A stretch of 64,000 nt of DNA from Planococcus maritimus (GTDB lineage Bacteria; Bacillota; Bacilli; Bacillales_A; Planococcaceae): contig NZ_CP016538.2 in NCBI RefSeq assembly GCF_001687625.2, positions 344,001 through 408,000 on the forward strand, read 5' to 3'. Below the pieces are notes generated by a model, which did not search any database, was not told the DNA's origin, and saw nothing but the letters and a program-made list of their open reading frames with translations. Position numbers and translations under genes: made by a program. Below, one piece after another: positions 1-7,360 of this stretch. How positions within the stretch are numbered: position 1 is the first letter of the stretch; every line of letters starts with the position of its first letter.

Positions 1-87
1 AAAAACAGGACATTTGCAATAGCGTGGCAAAATCTTTTGTTCAACAAGATATGCAGGATTTTCAAAAAACAAAGGGAGTTGGGGAAT

Positions 88-1830
88 GTGAATGCAATTG
101 CTTTAGCTGCTATCGGGTTGTTTATATTCGTTCTCGGATACCGCTTTTATTCCAAGTACATAGCAGAAAAAATTTTCAAGCTGGACCCGAATTACGTCAC
201 GCCGGCCCACCGTTACAAAGATGGTGTCGACTTTGTCCCGACCAATAAGTTCGTCCTGTGGGGACATCATTTCACATCCGTTGCAGGAGCTGCGCCGATT
301 CTAGGCCCGGCCATCGCTGTTTATTGGGGCTGGCTGCCGGCCGTCCTGTGGGTTGTTTTCGGTACAGTTTTTGCAGCGGGCGTCCATGATTTCGGAACAC
401 TGGCACTGTCAGTCCGTAACAAAGGGCAATCTGTCGGTACGCTTGCTCACCGTTTGATCGGCCAGCGCGGGAAGGTTTTGTTCTTATTCATCATCTTAAT
501 CCTAGTGCTCATGGTCAATGCGGTATTTGCCTGGGTCATTGCGAATTTGTTCATCTCGTACCCTGCAAGCGTCATTCCGGTGTTCATCCAGATTCCATTG
601 GCGATTTGGATCGGCTATGCAGCTTATAAACGAAACATGAAAATGTTGATCCCTTCTGTGATAGCGCTTGCAATCATGTACGGGACAGCGGTTATTTCCA
701 GCCAAGTGAATTTCCTGCAAATTGACCTGGTCCGCTATATGGGCGGGGAAGAAGGCGCTGGGCTGTTCGGTCTTGGGGCGATTTCCAGCGCATTCTTCAT
801 CTGGATCGTCGTATTGATGATTTATGTCTATATCGCTTCTACCTTGCCGGTTTGGAAACTTCTCCAGCCGCGTGATTTCATCAACTCGCACCAATTGATC
901 GTCGGTCTGGCGATCTTGTATTTGGGTCTCTTGTTCACCAATCCTGAAATTACCGCACCGGCGACCAACCCGGGGGCGGATGTTTCCTGGTTCCCACTGC
1001 TTTTCATCACCATTGCTTGTGGGGCAATTTCCGGTTTCCATGGCCTCGTGTCATCAGGTACGTCTTCGAAGCAATTGGATAAAGAAACCGATGCCCGCTT
1101 TGTCGGGTACTTGGGAGCGGTTGGTGAAGGCGTGCTCGCCTTGATTTCGATCATCGCCGTCATCACTTTGTTCCCTGACCGTGCAGCATTCAGTGCTTCT
1201 TACAGCAGTTTTGCCGACGCAAGCGGCGCTGGCCTCGGAAACTTTATCGAAGGAGCAACGGTTCTTGCATCCGGATTGATGATTCCGGGATCGGTCGCTT
1301 CGACGATCGTGTCGATCATCGTCGTTTCTTTCGCTGCTACGACTCTTGATACTTCGGTTCGCCTTATGCGCTACATCATTTCGGAGCTCGGTGTCGAATA
1401 CAAAGTGCCGCAGCTCGAGAAAAAGCATGTCGCGACTTCGATTGCGGTGCTTTCAAGTATGGCGCTCGTTATTTTGCCGGAAGGGCCGAACGGATTCGGA
1501 TCGGGTGGCTACCTCTTATGGCCACTGTTCGGGACCTCGAACCAGTTATTAGCTGGCATCAGCTTGCTGCTGATTTCGATCTGGCTGCGCAAGCTCGGAA
1601 GAAATTACATGATTACCATTATTCCAATGGTGTTCTTGATGTTCATGACCTTATGGGCGATGTTCCAGCAAGTGTTCTTGCAATGGGCTTGGTACAACGA
1701 AGGATCGAATACCTTGCTGTTCGTCTTCGGGGCCATTATTTTCGTCTTTACCTTGTGGATCATCTTGACCGCTGCACAGGCGCTCATGAGCAAATCAAAT
1801 CCTGGATTTTCAGACGAAGATTTGAAATAA
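88..1830 (+). CDS. cstA: Carbon starvation protein CstA family transporter
   Basis: Polytopic membrane protein of about 580 residues with many hydrophobic segments and typical CstA features: the N-terminal stretch with NKFVLWGHHFTSVAGAAPI (about residues 53-71), GPAIAVYWGWLPA and the conserved glycine/serine-rich helices. The family imports peptides or pyruvate during carbon limitation. I start it at GTG 88 because AAAGGGAG lies 9 bases upstream (71-78). An in-frame ATG at 37 would add 17 basic residues and has no good ribosome binding site. A hairpin terminator follows (1899-1931), and then come the small CC-tailed protein and the ArsA-like ATPase on the same strand, so these may form one functional unit. 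The promoter lies before the window. Substrate is not readable from sequence. Confidence 0.9.
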   Translation: MNAIALAAIGLFIFVLGYRFYSKYIAEKIFKLDPNYVTPAHRYKDGVDFVPTNKFVLWGHHFTSVAGAAPILGPAIAVYWGWLPAVLWVVFGTVFAAGVHDFGTLALSVRNKGQSVGTLAHRLIGQRGKVLFLFIILILVLMVNAVFAWVIANLFISYPASVIPVFIQIPLAIWIGYAAYKRNMKMLIPSVIALAIMYGTAVISSQVNFLQIDLVRYMGGEEGAGLFGLGAISSAFFIWIVVLMIYVYIASTLPVWKLLQPRDFINSHQLIVGLAILYLGLLFTNPEITAPATNPGADVSWFPLLFITIACGAISGFHGLVSSGTSSKQLDKETDARFVGYLGAVGEGVLALISIIAVITLFPDRAAFSASYSSFADASGAGLGNFIEGATVLASGLMIPGSVASTIVSIIVVSFAATTLDTSVRLMRYIISELGVEYKVPQLEKKHVATSIAVLSSMALVILPEGPNGFGSGGYLLWPLFGTSNQLLAGISLLLISIWLRKLGRNYMITIIPMVFLMFMTLWAMFQQVFLQWAWYNEGSNTLLFVFGAIIFVFTLWIILTAAQALMSKSNPGFSDEDLK

Positions 1831-1898
1831 TGAATTGACAGAAAGTTTCATGAAATTTGCTGCTAATGAAACGTTTATTGCTCATAGTAGGAAATGCC

Positions 1899-1931
1899 AA
1901 GGGATCATCTCGATGATCCCTTGTACTTTTT
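1899..1931 (+). terminator. Intrinsic terminator after cstA
   Basis: Inverted repeat AAGGGATCATC / GATGATCCCTT with a tiny loop, followed by GTACTTTTTT. It sits only 18 bases before the next start codon, so it probably tunes read-through from cstA into the downstream genes rather than insulating them. No obvious separate promoter is visible between 1831 and 1949. Confidence 0.7.
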
Positions 1932-1949
1932 TCAGGAAGAGGTGTCACT

Positions 1950-2213
1950 ATGCCGATCGGCGACAAACTGAAAAAACTAATCGACTGGTACGAGGCTGTC
2001 TTGGAACATCCGCACCGAACGGAAATTGCCCGTGAGCTTCGCAGTGAAGACGATCTCTTCTTGTTAATGTTGTACTCGGAAATGCTTGGCATCCCAAATC
2101 CCGCCTATTATTACACGCTCGAGCTTTATCCGTATATGATTGAAGAATTTCACGATTGGCATTTACGCATGGGCATGGAAAAATCGCCGCTGTCTGGAAT
2201 TCGCTGCTGTTAA
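1950..2213 (+). CDS. Small Cys-Cys-terminated protein (cory-CC-star type, YbdD/YjiX-like position)
   Basis: An 87-residue, soluble-looking protein with good RBS AGGAAGAGG (1934-1942). Its last residues are SGIRCC followed directly by the stop, the feature that names the cory-CC-star group as I remember it. The small enteric proteins YbdD and YjiX, encoded just downstream of cstA and btsT, also end in RCC and share an M-I/L-G-I/M-P and an EEF pattern. Here MLGIPNP and IEEFHDW occupy the matching places (about residues 47-70). This suggests a CstA partner. It lies between cstA and the ArsA-like gene with 24 bases to the latter. Family match is by eye; the role as CstA partner is inference. Confidence 0.7.
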   Translation: MPIGDKLKKLIDWYEAVLEHPHRTEIARELRSEDDLFLLMLYSEMLGIPNPAYYYTLELYPYMIEEFHDWHLRMGMEKSPLSGIRCC

Positions 2214-2237
2214 ATTTCAAGGAAACGAGGGAATGCC

Positions 2238-3179
2238 ATGGACGTCTTATCGAAAAGCATCATTTTCGTCGGGGGCAAGGGCGGCGTCGGCAAATCGACA
2301 TCGGCTGCCGCCATTGCCTGGCAATCCGCCCAAGCGGGATACAAGACGCTGCTTGTCTCGACAGACCCGGCGCACAATGTCGGGGACATCTTCAACGAAC
2401 ATATCGGCGGCCGTACAAAAGAAATCGCCGACAATCTATACGCACTTGAAATCGACCCTGAAATCGAGACGGACAAGTACATTAAAGGCGTCAAAAACAA
2501 CATCCGCGGTACGGTCCACACCAGTATGATGGAAGAAGTGAACCGTCAGCTCGACACGGCAAAAGCTTCTCCTGGTGCAGACGAAGCGGCATTGTTCGAT
2601 AAATTGATCCACATCATCCTCGAAGAACGCCAGCATTTCGATAAGCTAGTGTTCGACACGGCACCCACCGGCCATACGATTCGATTATTGTCGCTGCCGG
2701 AATTGATGGGGGTATGGATTGAAGGTTTGCTTGATAAACGCCGCAAGACCAATGAAAACTACACGGCGTTATTAAATGACGGCGAACCGAGAGAAGACCC
2801 AATTTATGAGGTCTTGCGTGAACGCCAGGAGCGCTTTTCAAAAGCGCGTGAGATTTTACTTGATGCTAAGCAAACCGGTTTTGTCTTCGTCTTGAACCCG
2901 GAGCGTTTGCCGATTTTAGAGACGAAAAAAGCCTTGGAACTACTGGATAAATACCATCTCCACGTGAAAACCTTGATCATCAACAAAGTGCTTCCGGAAC
3001 AAGTGGAAGGGGCGTTTTTTCAGGAACGCAAAAAGCACGAAACGAAGTATATGGACATGATCCAAGAAACATTTCCAAAACAGCAGCTCTTATACATCCC
3101 GCTGTTTTCGCAAGACATCATCAGCAAGCGGCAGCTTGAACAATTCAGCCAACATTTTCAGGAGGAGGACTCAATTTGA
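2238..3179 (+). CDS. ArsA/Get3-like deviant-Walker ATPase, cysteine-free
   Basis: A 313-residue P-loop ATPase with the deviant Walker A motif GGKGGVGKST (12-21), the switch motif STDPAHN (about 41-47) and DTAPTGHTIR (140-149), which define the ArsA/Get3 branch of SIMIBI ATPases. It is one ATPase half, about Get3 length, not the duplicated ArsA. The translation contains no cysteine at all, so it can neither bind arsenite as ArsA does nor form the Get3 zinc CxxC bridge. The upstream neighbour ends in Cys-Cys, and the downstream oxidoreductase starts inside its stop codon (TTGA), so all are probably co-translated. Likely an ATP-driven chaperone or targeting factor for a membrane or CC-tailed partner; that is inference. 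Confidence 0.85.
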   Translation: MDVLSKSIIFVGGKGGVGKSTSAAAIAWQSAQAGYKTLLVSTDPAHNVGDIFNEHIGGRTKEIADNLYALEIDPEIETDKYIKGVKNNIRGTVHTSMMEEVNRQLDTAKASPGADEAALFDKLIHIILEERQHFDKLVFDTAPTGHTIRLLSLPELMGVWIEGLLDKRRKTNENYTALLNDGEPREDPIYEVLRERQERFSKAREILLDAKQTGFVFVLNPERLPILETKKALELLDKYHLHVKTLIINKVLPEQVEGAFFQERKKHETKYMDMIQETFPKQQLLYIPLFSQDIISKRQLEQFSQHFQEEDSI

Positions 3180-4159
3180 AAGCATTTGTGATGGAAGCAG
3201 GCCAATATAAATTAAAAGACATGCCAGAACCAACAGCGCAACAAGGAGAAGTCGTCGTGAAAATTCGTGACGCCGGCATCAACCGCCGTGACCTCGGACT
3301 ATTGAAACGTTACGGGGACAACCCGGAAGCCCTGATCATCGGATCCGACGGGGCAGGCGTTGTTGAATCGCTTGGTGAAGGCGTGACCGATTTTGAAGTG
3401 GGGGATGAAGTCATCATCAACCCTGGGCTCCGCTGGGAACAAAACAGCGACGCACCGCCGGAAGGCTTCGATATTCTGGGTATGCCGGACCACGGAACCT
3501 TCGCGGAAAAAATCGCGATTTCCGCCGAGCAACTGGAGAAAAAAACGAAGCACTTGTCATGGCCAGAAGCAGGAGGTCTTGGCTTGCCGGCTTTGACTGG
3601 ATACCGCGCATTGTTCACGAAAGGCCAATTGAAAAAAGGCGATACCTTATTTATCCCCGGTGCAGGAAGCGGAGTGGCGACTTTCTTGATCCAGTTCGCG
3701 AAAAATATCGGTGCCACAGTCATCGTTACGTCGAGAAGTGAAGACAAGCTCGCGCATGCAAAAGAAATCGGGGCAGACATCGCCATCCCAACCGACAGCG
3801 ATTGGGTAAAAGAACTGGAAGGCCAGACAATAGATCTCGTGATTGATAGCGTTGGCGGCGCCACGTTCAACCGCTCGCTCGAGGTATTGAAAAAAGGCGG
3901 GCGCATCGTCATTTTCGGCGCAACAACTTCCGACACGGTCGATTTCAATTTGCGCAGCTTTTTCTATGGGCAATATCAATTATTCGGCTCAACGATGGGC
4001 AGCCGCGAGGAATTGCGCGACATGGTCAAGCATATCGAACAATACGATACACACCCTGTCGTCGATCGTGTCTTTCCATTAGACGAGGCGCAAGAAGCAT
4101 TTGACTATTTGGCACAAGGCAAGCAATTCGGCAAAGTCATTTTGCGAGTTTCCGAGTGA
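3176..4159 (+). CDS. Zinc-independent MDR-family NAD(P)H oxidoreductase (YogA-like)
   Basis: A 327-residue medium-chain dehydrogenase/reductase: N-terminal GroES-like domain, then a Rossmann domain with GAGSGVATF (about 162-170). The usual structural and catalytic zinc cysteines are absent; where zinc enzymes have the four-cysteine lobe this one reads INPGLRWEQN, so it belongs with quinone-reductase-like, zinc-free members. It starts at TTG 3176, overlapping the ATPase stop by four bases, with a near-perfect RBS AGGAGGAGG (3160-3168). Substrate unknown. Tight coupling to the ATPase suggests shared expression but not necessarily a shared pathway. Confidence 0.8.
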   Translation: MKAFVMEAGQYKLKDMPEPTAQQGEVVVKIRDAGINRRDLGLLKRYGDNPEALIIGSDGAGVVESLGEGVTDFEVGDEVIINPGLRWEQNSDAPPEGFDILGMPDHGTFAEKIAISAEQLEKKTKHLSWPEAGGLGLPALTGYRALFTKGQLKKGDTLFIPGAGSGVATFLIQFAKNIGATVIVTSRSEDKLAHAKEIGADIAIPTDSDWVKELEGQTIDLVIDSVGGATFNRSLEVLKKGGRIVIFGATTSDTVDFNLRSFFYGQYQLFGSTMGSREELRDMVKHIEQYDTHPVVDRVFPLDEAQEAFDYLAQGKQFGKVILRVSE

Positions 4160-4226
4160 AATAATGAAACCTTCCACAAGTTCAGGCGTATACTAGAGTA
4201 AGAAAGTAATTTGGGAGGTCATGTAA

Positions 4227-4547
4227 ATGGAGAAAATCGGGTTAAAAGTACTCGTCCACGCCAGTGCGTTTTTTGCCCCGTTTCTTGTCCCGGTCATCGT
4301 CTTTTTCGTCGCGATGTTGGTCACAGACGATCAAGAGTTGAAGAAATTGTCGATTCAAGCCTTGCTGTTCCAATTGGTTATGGGTGCCTTGATATTCGCG
4401 TCGACTTTATTGACGGCCGTATTGATCGGGTTCCCGCTCTTGCTCTTGTTCGGCGCTATCGGAATCATCGTGCCGATCATGGCGATCATCAAAGCTTTGC
4501 AAAACGAGCCATACGATTATCCGATCGTCGGTTCATGGTACCAATAA
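4227..4547 (+). CDS. DUF4870-type small membrane protein
   Basis: A 106-residue protein with three to four hydrophobic segments and the C-terminal pattern of DUF4870 proteins (IMAIIKALQNEPYDYPIVG). The RBS GGGAGG lies at 4213-4218. The family is of unknown function and common in Bacillales. A possible -10 TATACT is at 4189-4194, without a convincing -35, so it may have its own promoter separate from the operon upstream. A strong terminator follows directly. Confidence 0.75.
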   Translation: MEKIGLKVLVHASAFFAPFLVPVIVFFVAMLVTDDQELKKLSIQALLFQLVMGALIFASTLLTAVLIGFPLLLLFGAIGIIVPIMAIIKALQNEPYDYPIVGSWYQ

Positions 4548-4567
4548 TGGAATAAGGCCAGCATCAC

Positions 4568-4605
4568 AAAACCCGCCGAGAGTTTCTCCGGCGGGTTTTT
4601 GTTAT
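4568..4605 (+). terminator. Intrinsic terminator
   Basis: Perfect 11-bp stem AAAACCCGCCG / CGGCGGGTTTT with a short loop, ending in a T-run. Confidence 0.85.
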
Positions 4606-4615
4606 GAAAATTGAC

Positions 4616-4880
4616 GTTTAAAGAGGTGGGTAGAAAAGCTTCGGCTTTTCGACTGCGCTTCAGGGGCACGCTTTCCGGAGGGCTCGCATTGAGCCGCTTC
4701 GTCGCTACGCTCCTGCAGGGTCTCAATTGTCTCGTTAATCCTCCCGGAGTCGGCCACTTTCACTCCGTCTCTAGTTTTAGAGTAGGGCATAGTTTCTTCA
4801 GTTTACTTGAAATGAAGTTTGGAAATGCATCATATTTTGTAATTCAAATCACTTTTACTAAGGAGAGGCTAATTGGTTCC
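4616..4880 (+). repeat. Dispersed intergenic repeat, family A, copy 1
   Basis: Non-coding stretch containing CTTTTCGACTGCGCTTCAG, a GAGCC...CTCCTGCAGGGTCTC core and CACTCCGTCTCTAGTTTTAGA, followed by an A+T-rich tail with AAATGCATCATATTTTGTAA. The same order of blocks occurs in reverse at 18836-19123. A shorter relative of the core is at 50960-51085. Open frames across it are translations of the repeat and look non-coding. I recall similar GAGCC/GGGTCTC intergenic elements in many Bacillales, without a known function. Confidence 0.75.
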
Positions 4881-4920
4881 GCTTTTAACTTAAACGCCAG
4901 TGTGCCCGATATTACACTTT

Positions 4921-5215
4921 AGGAAGCGATCCCCCCACAAGCCGGCAACTGGGTACAGAAGCTGAGCGATTTTAACAGTCCATATACAACGAAATCTCAA
5001 AGCCGCCGAGCGCCAAGGGTGAGCCGACGCCTTAAGACAAGTGTTCTTCTTGGCTTAAGGCAAGAGGCCAACCCAAAGCCCGGCGGCGACTAACACGCCG
5101 AAGCTCAACCAAAATGCCAAAACTCTTCCGCAAGCAAACCCTCGCTATCTCATTTCACTATCACCCGGGAAGCGATTCCCCACTAGCCGGCAACTGGGTA
5201 CAGAAGTGAACTCAC
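4921..5215 (+). repeat. Structured dispersed repeat, family B, copy 1 (one unit plus the start of a second)
   Basis: The unit begins with AAGCGATCCCCCCACAAGCCGG near 4923 and the same start recurs at about 5171, a spacing of about 248 bases; the second unit then decays. In the middle is a 33-base hairpin (5029-5061) with stem GCCTTAAG/CTTAAGGC, an inner CAAG/CTTG stem, and enclosing pairs GGGT/ACCC and GCCGCCG/CGGCGGC (5002-5008 with 5081-5087). Related copies lie at 18339-18820 and 45735-45985, with compensatory changes in the hairpin. The rest of the interval to 5304 holds no gene I can support. Confidence 0.8.
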
Positions 5216-5304
5216 CTAAACACATCCGACGCTATCAAGTCCAACTAAACGAGACTGCCAAGCGATTTAGGTTTTCCATCATTCCAATATTCAAATTCAC
5301 TAAC

Positions 5305-5337
5305 AAAAAAGTGCAACGGCTCGGCCGTTGCACTTTT
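5305..5337 (-). terminator. Terminator of ytoQ
   Basis: 14-bp perfect stem AAAAGTGCAACGGC / GCCGTTGCACTTTT with a TCG loop and a T-run on the minus strand, directly after the ytoQ stop. Confidence 0.85.
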
Positions 5338-5339
5338 CG

Positions 5340-5780
5340 TTACTCGAAAATATAAGACAAAGCCTTGATCGCCTGGTCGCAAGTTTCGACCGTGGCATTG
5401 GCTTTTTGGGACAACTCTTTTAACGGATGGTGCAATTTCTCAGGACGGATCACAATGAGCGGCTTATGGCTTGCCAATGCAGCACTTGCATCCATCGCCG
5501 TGTTCCACTGCTTGTACTGTTCGCCGAAAAGGGCGATGACGAGGTCCGATTTTTCCATCAAGACACTCGTCCGCAAATTATTGAAACTTGAAGCCGCCGC
5601 GTCTTTAAAAACAGCGCCCGGCTGTTCGCCAAGGATTTCTTCACCGATATTGTCAGAGCGGTCATGGTCTTCCATTGGGCCGACAAAATCGATCGGCAAA
5701 TCGAGTGCCAAGGATTTCTTTTTGATTTCATCACGCCACGAACTGTGGATTTCGCCTGCAAGGTAAACGGTTAATCTCAT
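5340..5780 (-). CDS. ytoQ: YtoQ family protein (nucleoside-deoxyribosyltransferase-like fold)
   Basis: About 146 residues, closely matching remembered B. subtilis YtoQ along its whole length: VYLAGEIHSSWR near the N-terminus, FVGPMEDHDRSDNIGEEILG, then SDLVIALFGEQYKQWNTAMDA. The fold is that of nucleoside 2-deoxyribosyltransferase-like/TIR-like small domains, but no reaction is established that I know of. I start it at ATG 5780 because GGAGG stands 9 bases before it; the in-frame ATG at 5789 touches the GGAGG and could not be used well. Monocistronic with its own terminator. Confidence 0.88.
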   Translation of the reverse strand: MRLTVYLAGEIHSSWRDEIKKKSLALDLPIDFVGPMEDHDRSDNIGEEILGEQPGAVFKDAAASSFNNLRTSVLMEKSDLVIALFGEQYKQWNTAMDASAALASHKPLIVIRPEKLHHPLKELSQKANATVETCDQAIKALSYIFE

Positions 5781-5846
5781 GAGTCTCATCCTCCATTTTC
5801 CATTTCCTCTTAGTGTAGCATAAAGGAAGATCCGCCGGAAAAGGAT

Positions 5847-6068
5847 TCAGACAATTTGGCGTTCTTTTACTTGGACAGGGATGCATGAAAGCACGTGGTC
5901 AATTTTGAAGTGGCGTTTCTCGCGGCGCAAAAAACAATATGCCTGGAAGGAATCTCCGCTAACTTTTAGAATTTTGACCCGCCGCTTACTGATGGTGCCG
6001 TCGTTGGCGATATACATCATGTCGATTAATTGCTGATATTTGAATGCCTTTAGAAGCTGTGCTTTCAT
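5847..6068 (-). CDS. Very small WYL-like protein under a LexA-like box
   Basis: A 73-residue basic protein with RBS GGGGAGGG. The central part (IDMMYIANDGTISKRRVKILKV, then a YCFLRREKRHFKIDHVLSCIPV-like end) follows the hydrophobic and R-F-x-I-D spacing of WYL domains, which bind ligands or nucleic acid in bacterial regulators, but the HTH and other domains are missing. It is divergent from sbcD. Its promoter (-35 TTGTTT, 17-base spacer, TATAAT) is followed immediately by AGAAC-N4-GTTCT, a LexA-type operator, so SOS induction is likely. Function unknown; the WYL link is by pattern only. Confidence 0.65.
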   Translation of the reverse strand: MKAQLLKAFKYQQLIDMMYIANDGTISKRRVKILKVSGDSFQAYCFLRREKRHFKIDHVLSCIPVQVKERQIV

Positions 6069-6086
6069 GATAACCCTCCCCAGTTA

Positions 6087-6130
6087 AGAACGTTTGTTCT
6101 CATTATATACCGAACGGAGGAGTGAAACAA
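6087..6130 (-). promoter_or_regulatory. Minus-strand promoter with LexA-type box for the WYL-like gene
   Basis: Reading the minus strand: TTGTTT (6125-6130), 17-base spacer, TATAAT (6102-6107), then AGAACAAACGTTCT (6087-6100). The last has the CGAAC-N4-GTTCG layout of the Bacillus LexA box with A/T in place of the outer C/G. It lies where the transcript should start. Confidence 0.65.
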
Positions 6131-6169
6131 GTAGAATGAATCGTGTATAATGGAACGAACGTATATTCT
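6122..6169 (+). promoter_or_regulatory. sbcD promoter with a LexA-like box at the start site
   Basis: TATAAT at 6146-6151 with a weak -35 (GTGAAA/TGAAAC about 17-18 bases upstream). CGAAC-GTAT-ATTCT (6156-6169) sits just downstream of the -10 and matches the LexA box except for one core base. Confidence 0.6.
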
Positions 6170-6196
6170 TTTATATAGAAGAAAGGGGATTTTTTC

Positions 6197-7360
6197 ATGA
6201 AATTTATCCATACTGCTGACTGGCATTTGGGCAAGCTGGTACAGGGCGTACATATGACAGAAGACCAGCGATTGGTGCTGGCACAATTGATTGAAACCAT
6301 CGAACAAGAGCGGCCGGACGCGCTCGTGATTGCCGGTGACTTGTATGATCGAGCCGTGCCGCCGACAGAAGCGGTCCGTTTGCTGGACGATACACTCACG
6401 AAAATCGTACTGGATATGAAAGTGCCGGTTATTGCCGTGGCAGGCAACCATGACAGCCCCAGCCGCTTGGATTTCGGGAGCCGTGCATTGAAAAGCAACG
6501 GTCTTCATATCGCAGGGCCGATCCGCTCTGAGTTCGAGCCGGTCGTGCTGAAGGATGAATCAGGAGAAATCCATTTCCACCTAGTGCCGTACACAGATCC
6601 ATCGATGGTGCGCCACGTCTTTGAAGAGCCCGATATTAAGACGCATGATGACGCGATGAAGGCGATCACGGGGCGTATTGCCGAGCATATGGATCCAGCG
6701 GCGCGCCATGTGTTTGTCGGCCATGCTTTCGTGACGCCGCGCGGGGAACAAGAAGACAATACGAGTGATTCCGAACGGCCGCTTGCCATCGGCGGTGCTG
6801 AACATGTCAGCGCGCAGCATTTCGAGCCGTTCGATTACACGGCGCTTGGCCATTTGCATAAAGCGCATTACGTATTGAACGAAACGATCCGCTATTCGGG
6901 GTCACCGATGAAGTATTCGATATCGGAAGAGCATCATCAAAAAGGATTCCTCATCGTCGACTTGGCGGCAGACGGTTCGGCCACAGTAGAAAAGCGCTTG
7001 TTCGCTGCCAAACGCGATATGCGTTCTGTTGAAGGGACCATCGCAGAAATTACGGCGCATGATAGAAGTGAAGATTATGTCTTCGTTACTTTGCTCGACG
7101 AAACGCCTGTTTTATACCCGATGGAAAAAGTGCGTTCGGTGTACCCGAATGCGATGCATGTACAACGCAAAACGTTCGCGAAAGAAGCGGGAGAGTCGAC
7201 CATTGGCAACCGCCGGAAAATGGACCCGATGCAATTATTCAATGCTTTTTATGAAGAAGTAAAAGGCGATGCGCCTTCTGCGGAGACTACAGAACTATTC
7301 GGCGAAGTGTTGCAGGAGTTTTTGCACGCCGACTCTGAGCGGGAAGAGGTGAAATCATGA
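6197..7360 (+). CDS. sbcD: Exonuclease SbcD, nuclease subunit
   Basis: A 387-residue calcineurin-like phosphoesterase. Metal-site motifs are present in order: TADWHLGK (6-13), AGDLYDR (about 49-55), AGNHDS (about 78-83), a GHAFVTPRG block and ALGHLHKA (about 220). This is the bacterial Mre11 subunit that, with SbcC, cuts hairpins and processes blocked DNA ends. The RBS AAAGGGG fixes ATG 6197. Its stop overlaps the sbcC start (ATGA), indicating translational coupling. LexA-like boxes in the promoter suggest SOS control, as known for the B. subtilis operon. Confidence 0.95.
   Translation: MKFIHTADWHLGKLVQGVHMTEDQRLVLAQLIETIEQERPDALVIAGDLYDRAVPPTEAVRLLDDTLTKIVLDMKVPVIAVAGNHDSPSRLDFGSRALKSNGLHIAGPIRSEFEPVVLKDESGEIHFHLVPYTDPSMVRHVFEEPDIKTHDDAMKAITGRIAEHMDPAARHVFVGHAFVTPRGEQEDNTSDSERPLAIGGAEHVSAQHFEPFDYTALGHLHKAHYVLNETIRYSGSPMKYSISEEHHQKGFLIVDLAADGSATVEKRLFAAKRDMRSVEGTIAEITAHDRSEDYVFVTLLDETPVLYPMEKVRSVYPNAMHVQRKTFAKEAGESTIGNRRKMDPMQLFNAFYEEVKGDAPSAETTELFGEVLQEFLHADSEREEVKS

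Noticed and set aside
4611..4922. 103-codon open frame and other frames across repeat A copy 1
   Set aside because: The frame follows the repeat sequence, has no ribosome binding site, and copy 2 does not keep it.
4921..5215. CRISPR array in the family B repeats
   Set aside because: Units are about 247 bases with no short direct repeats and spacers, and no cas genes are present.
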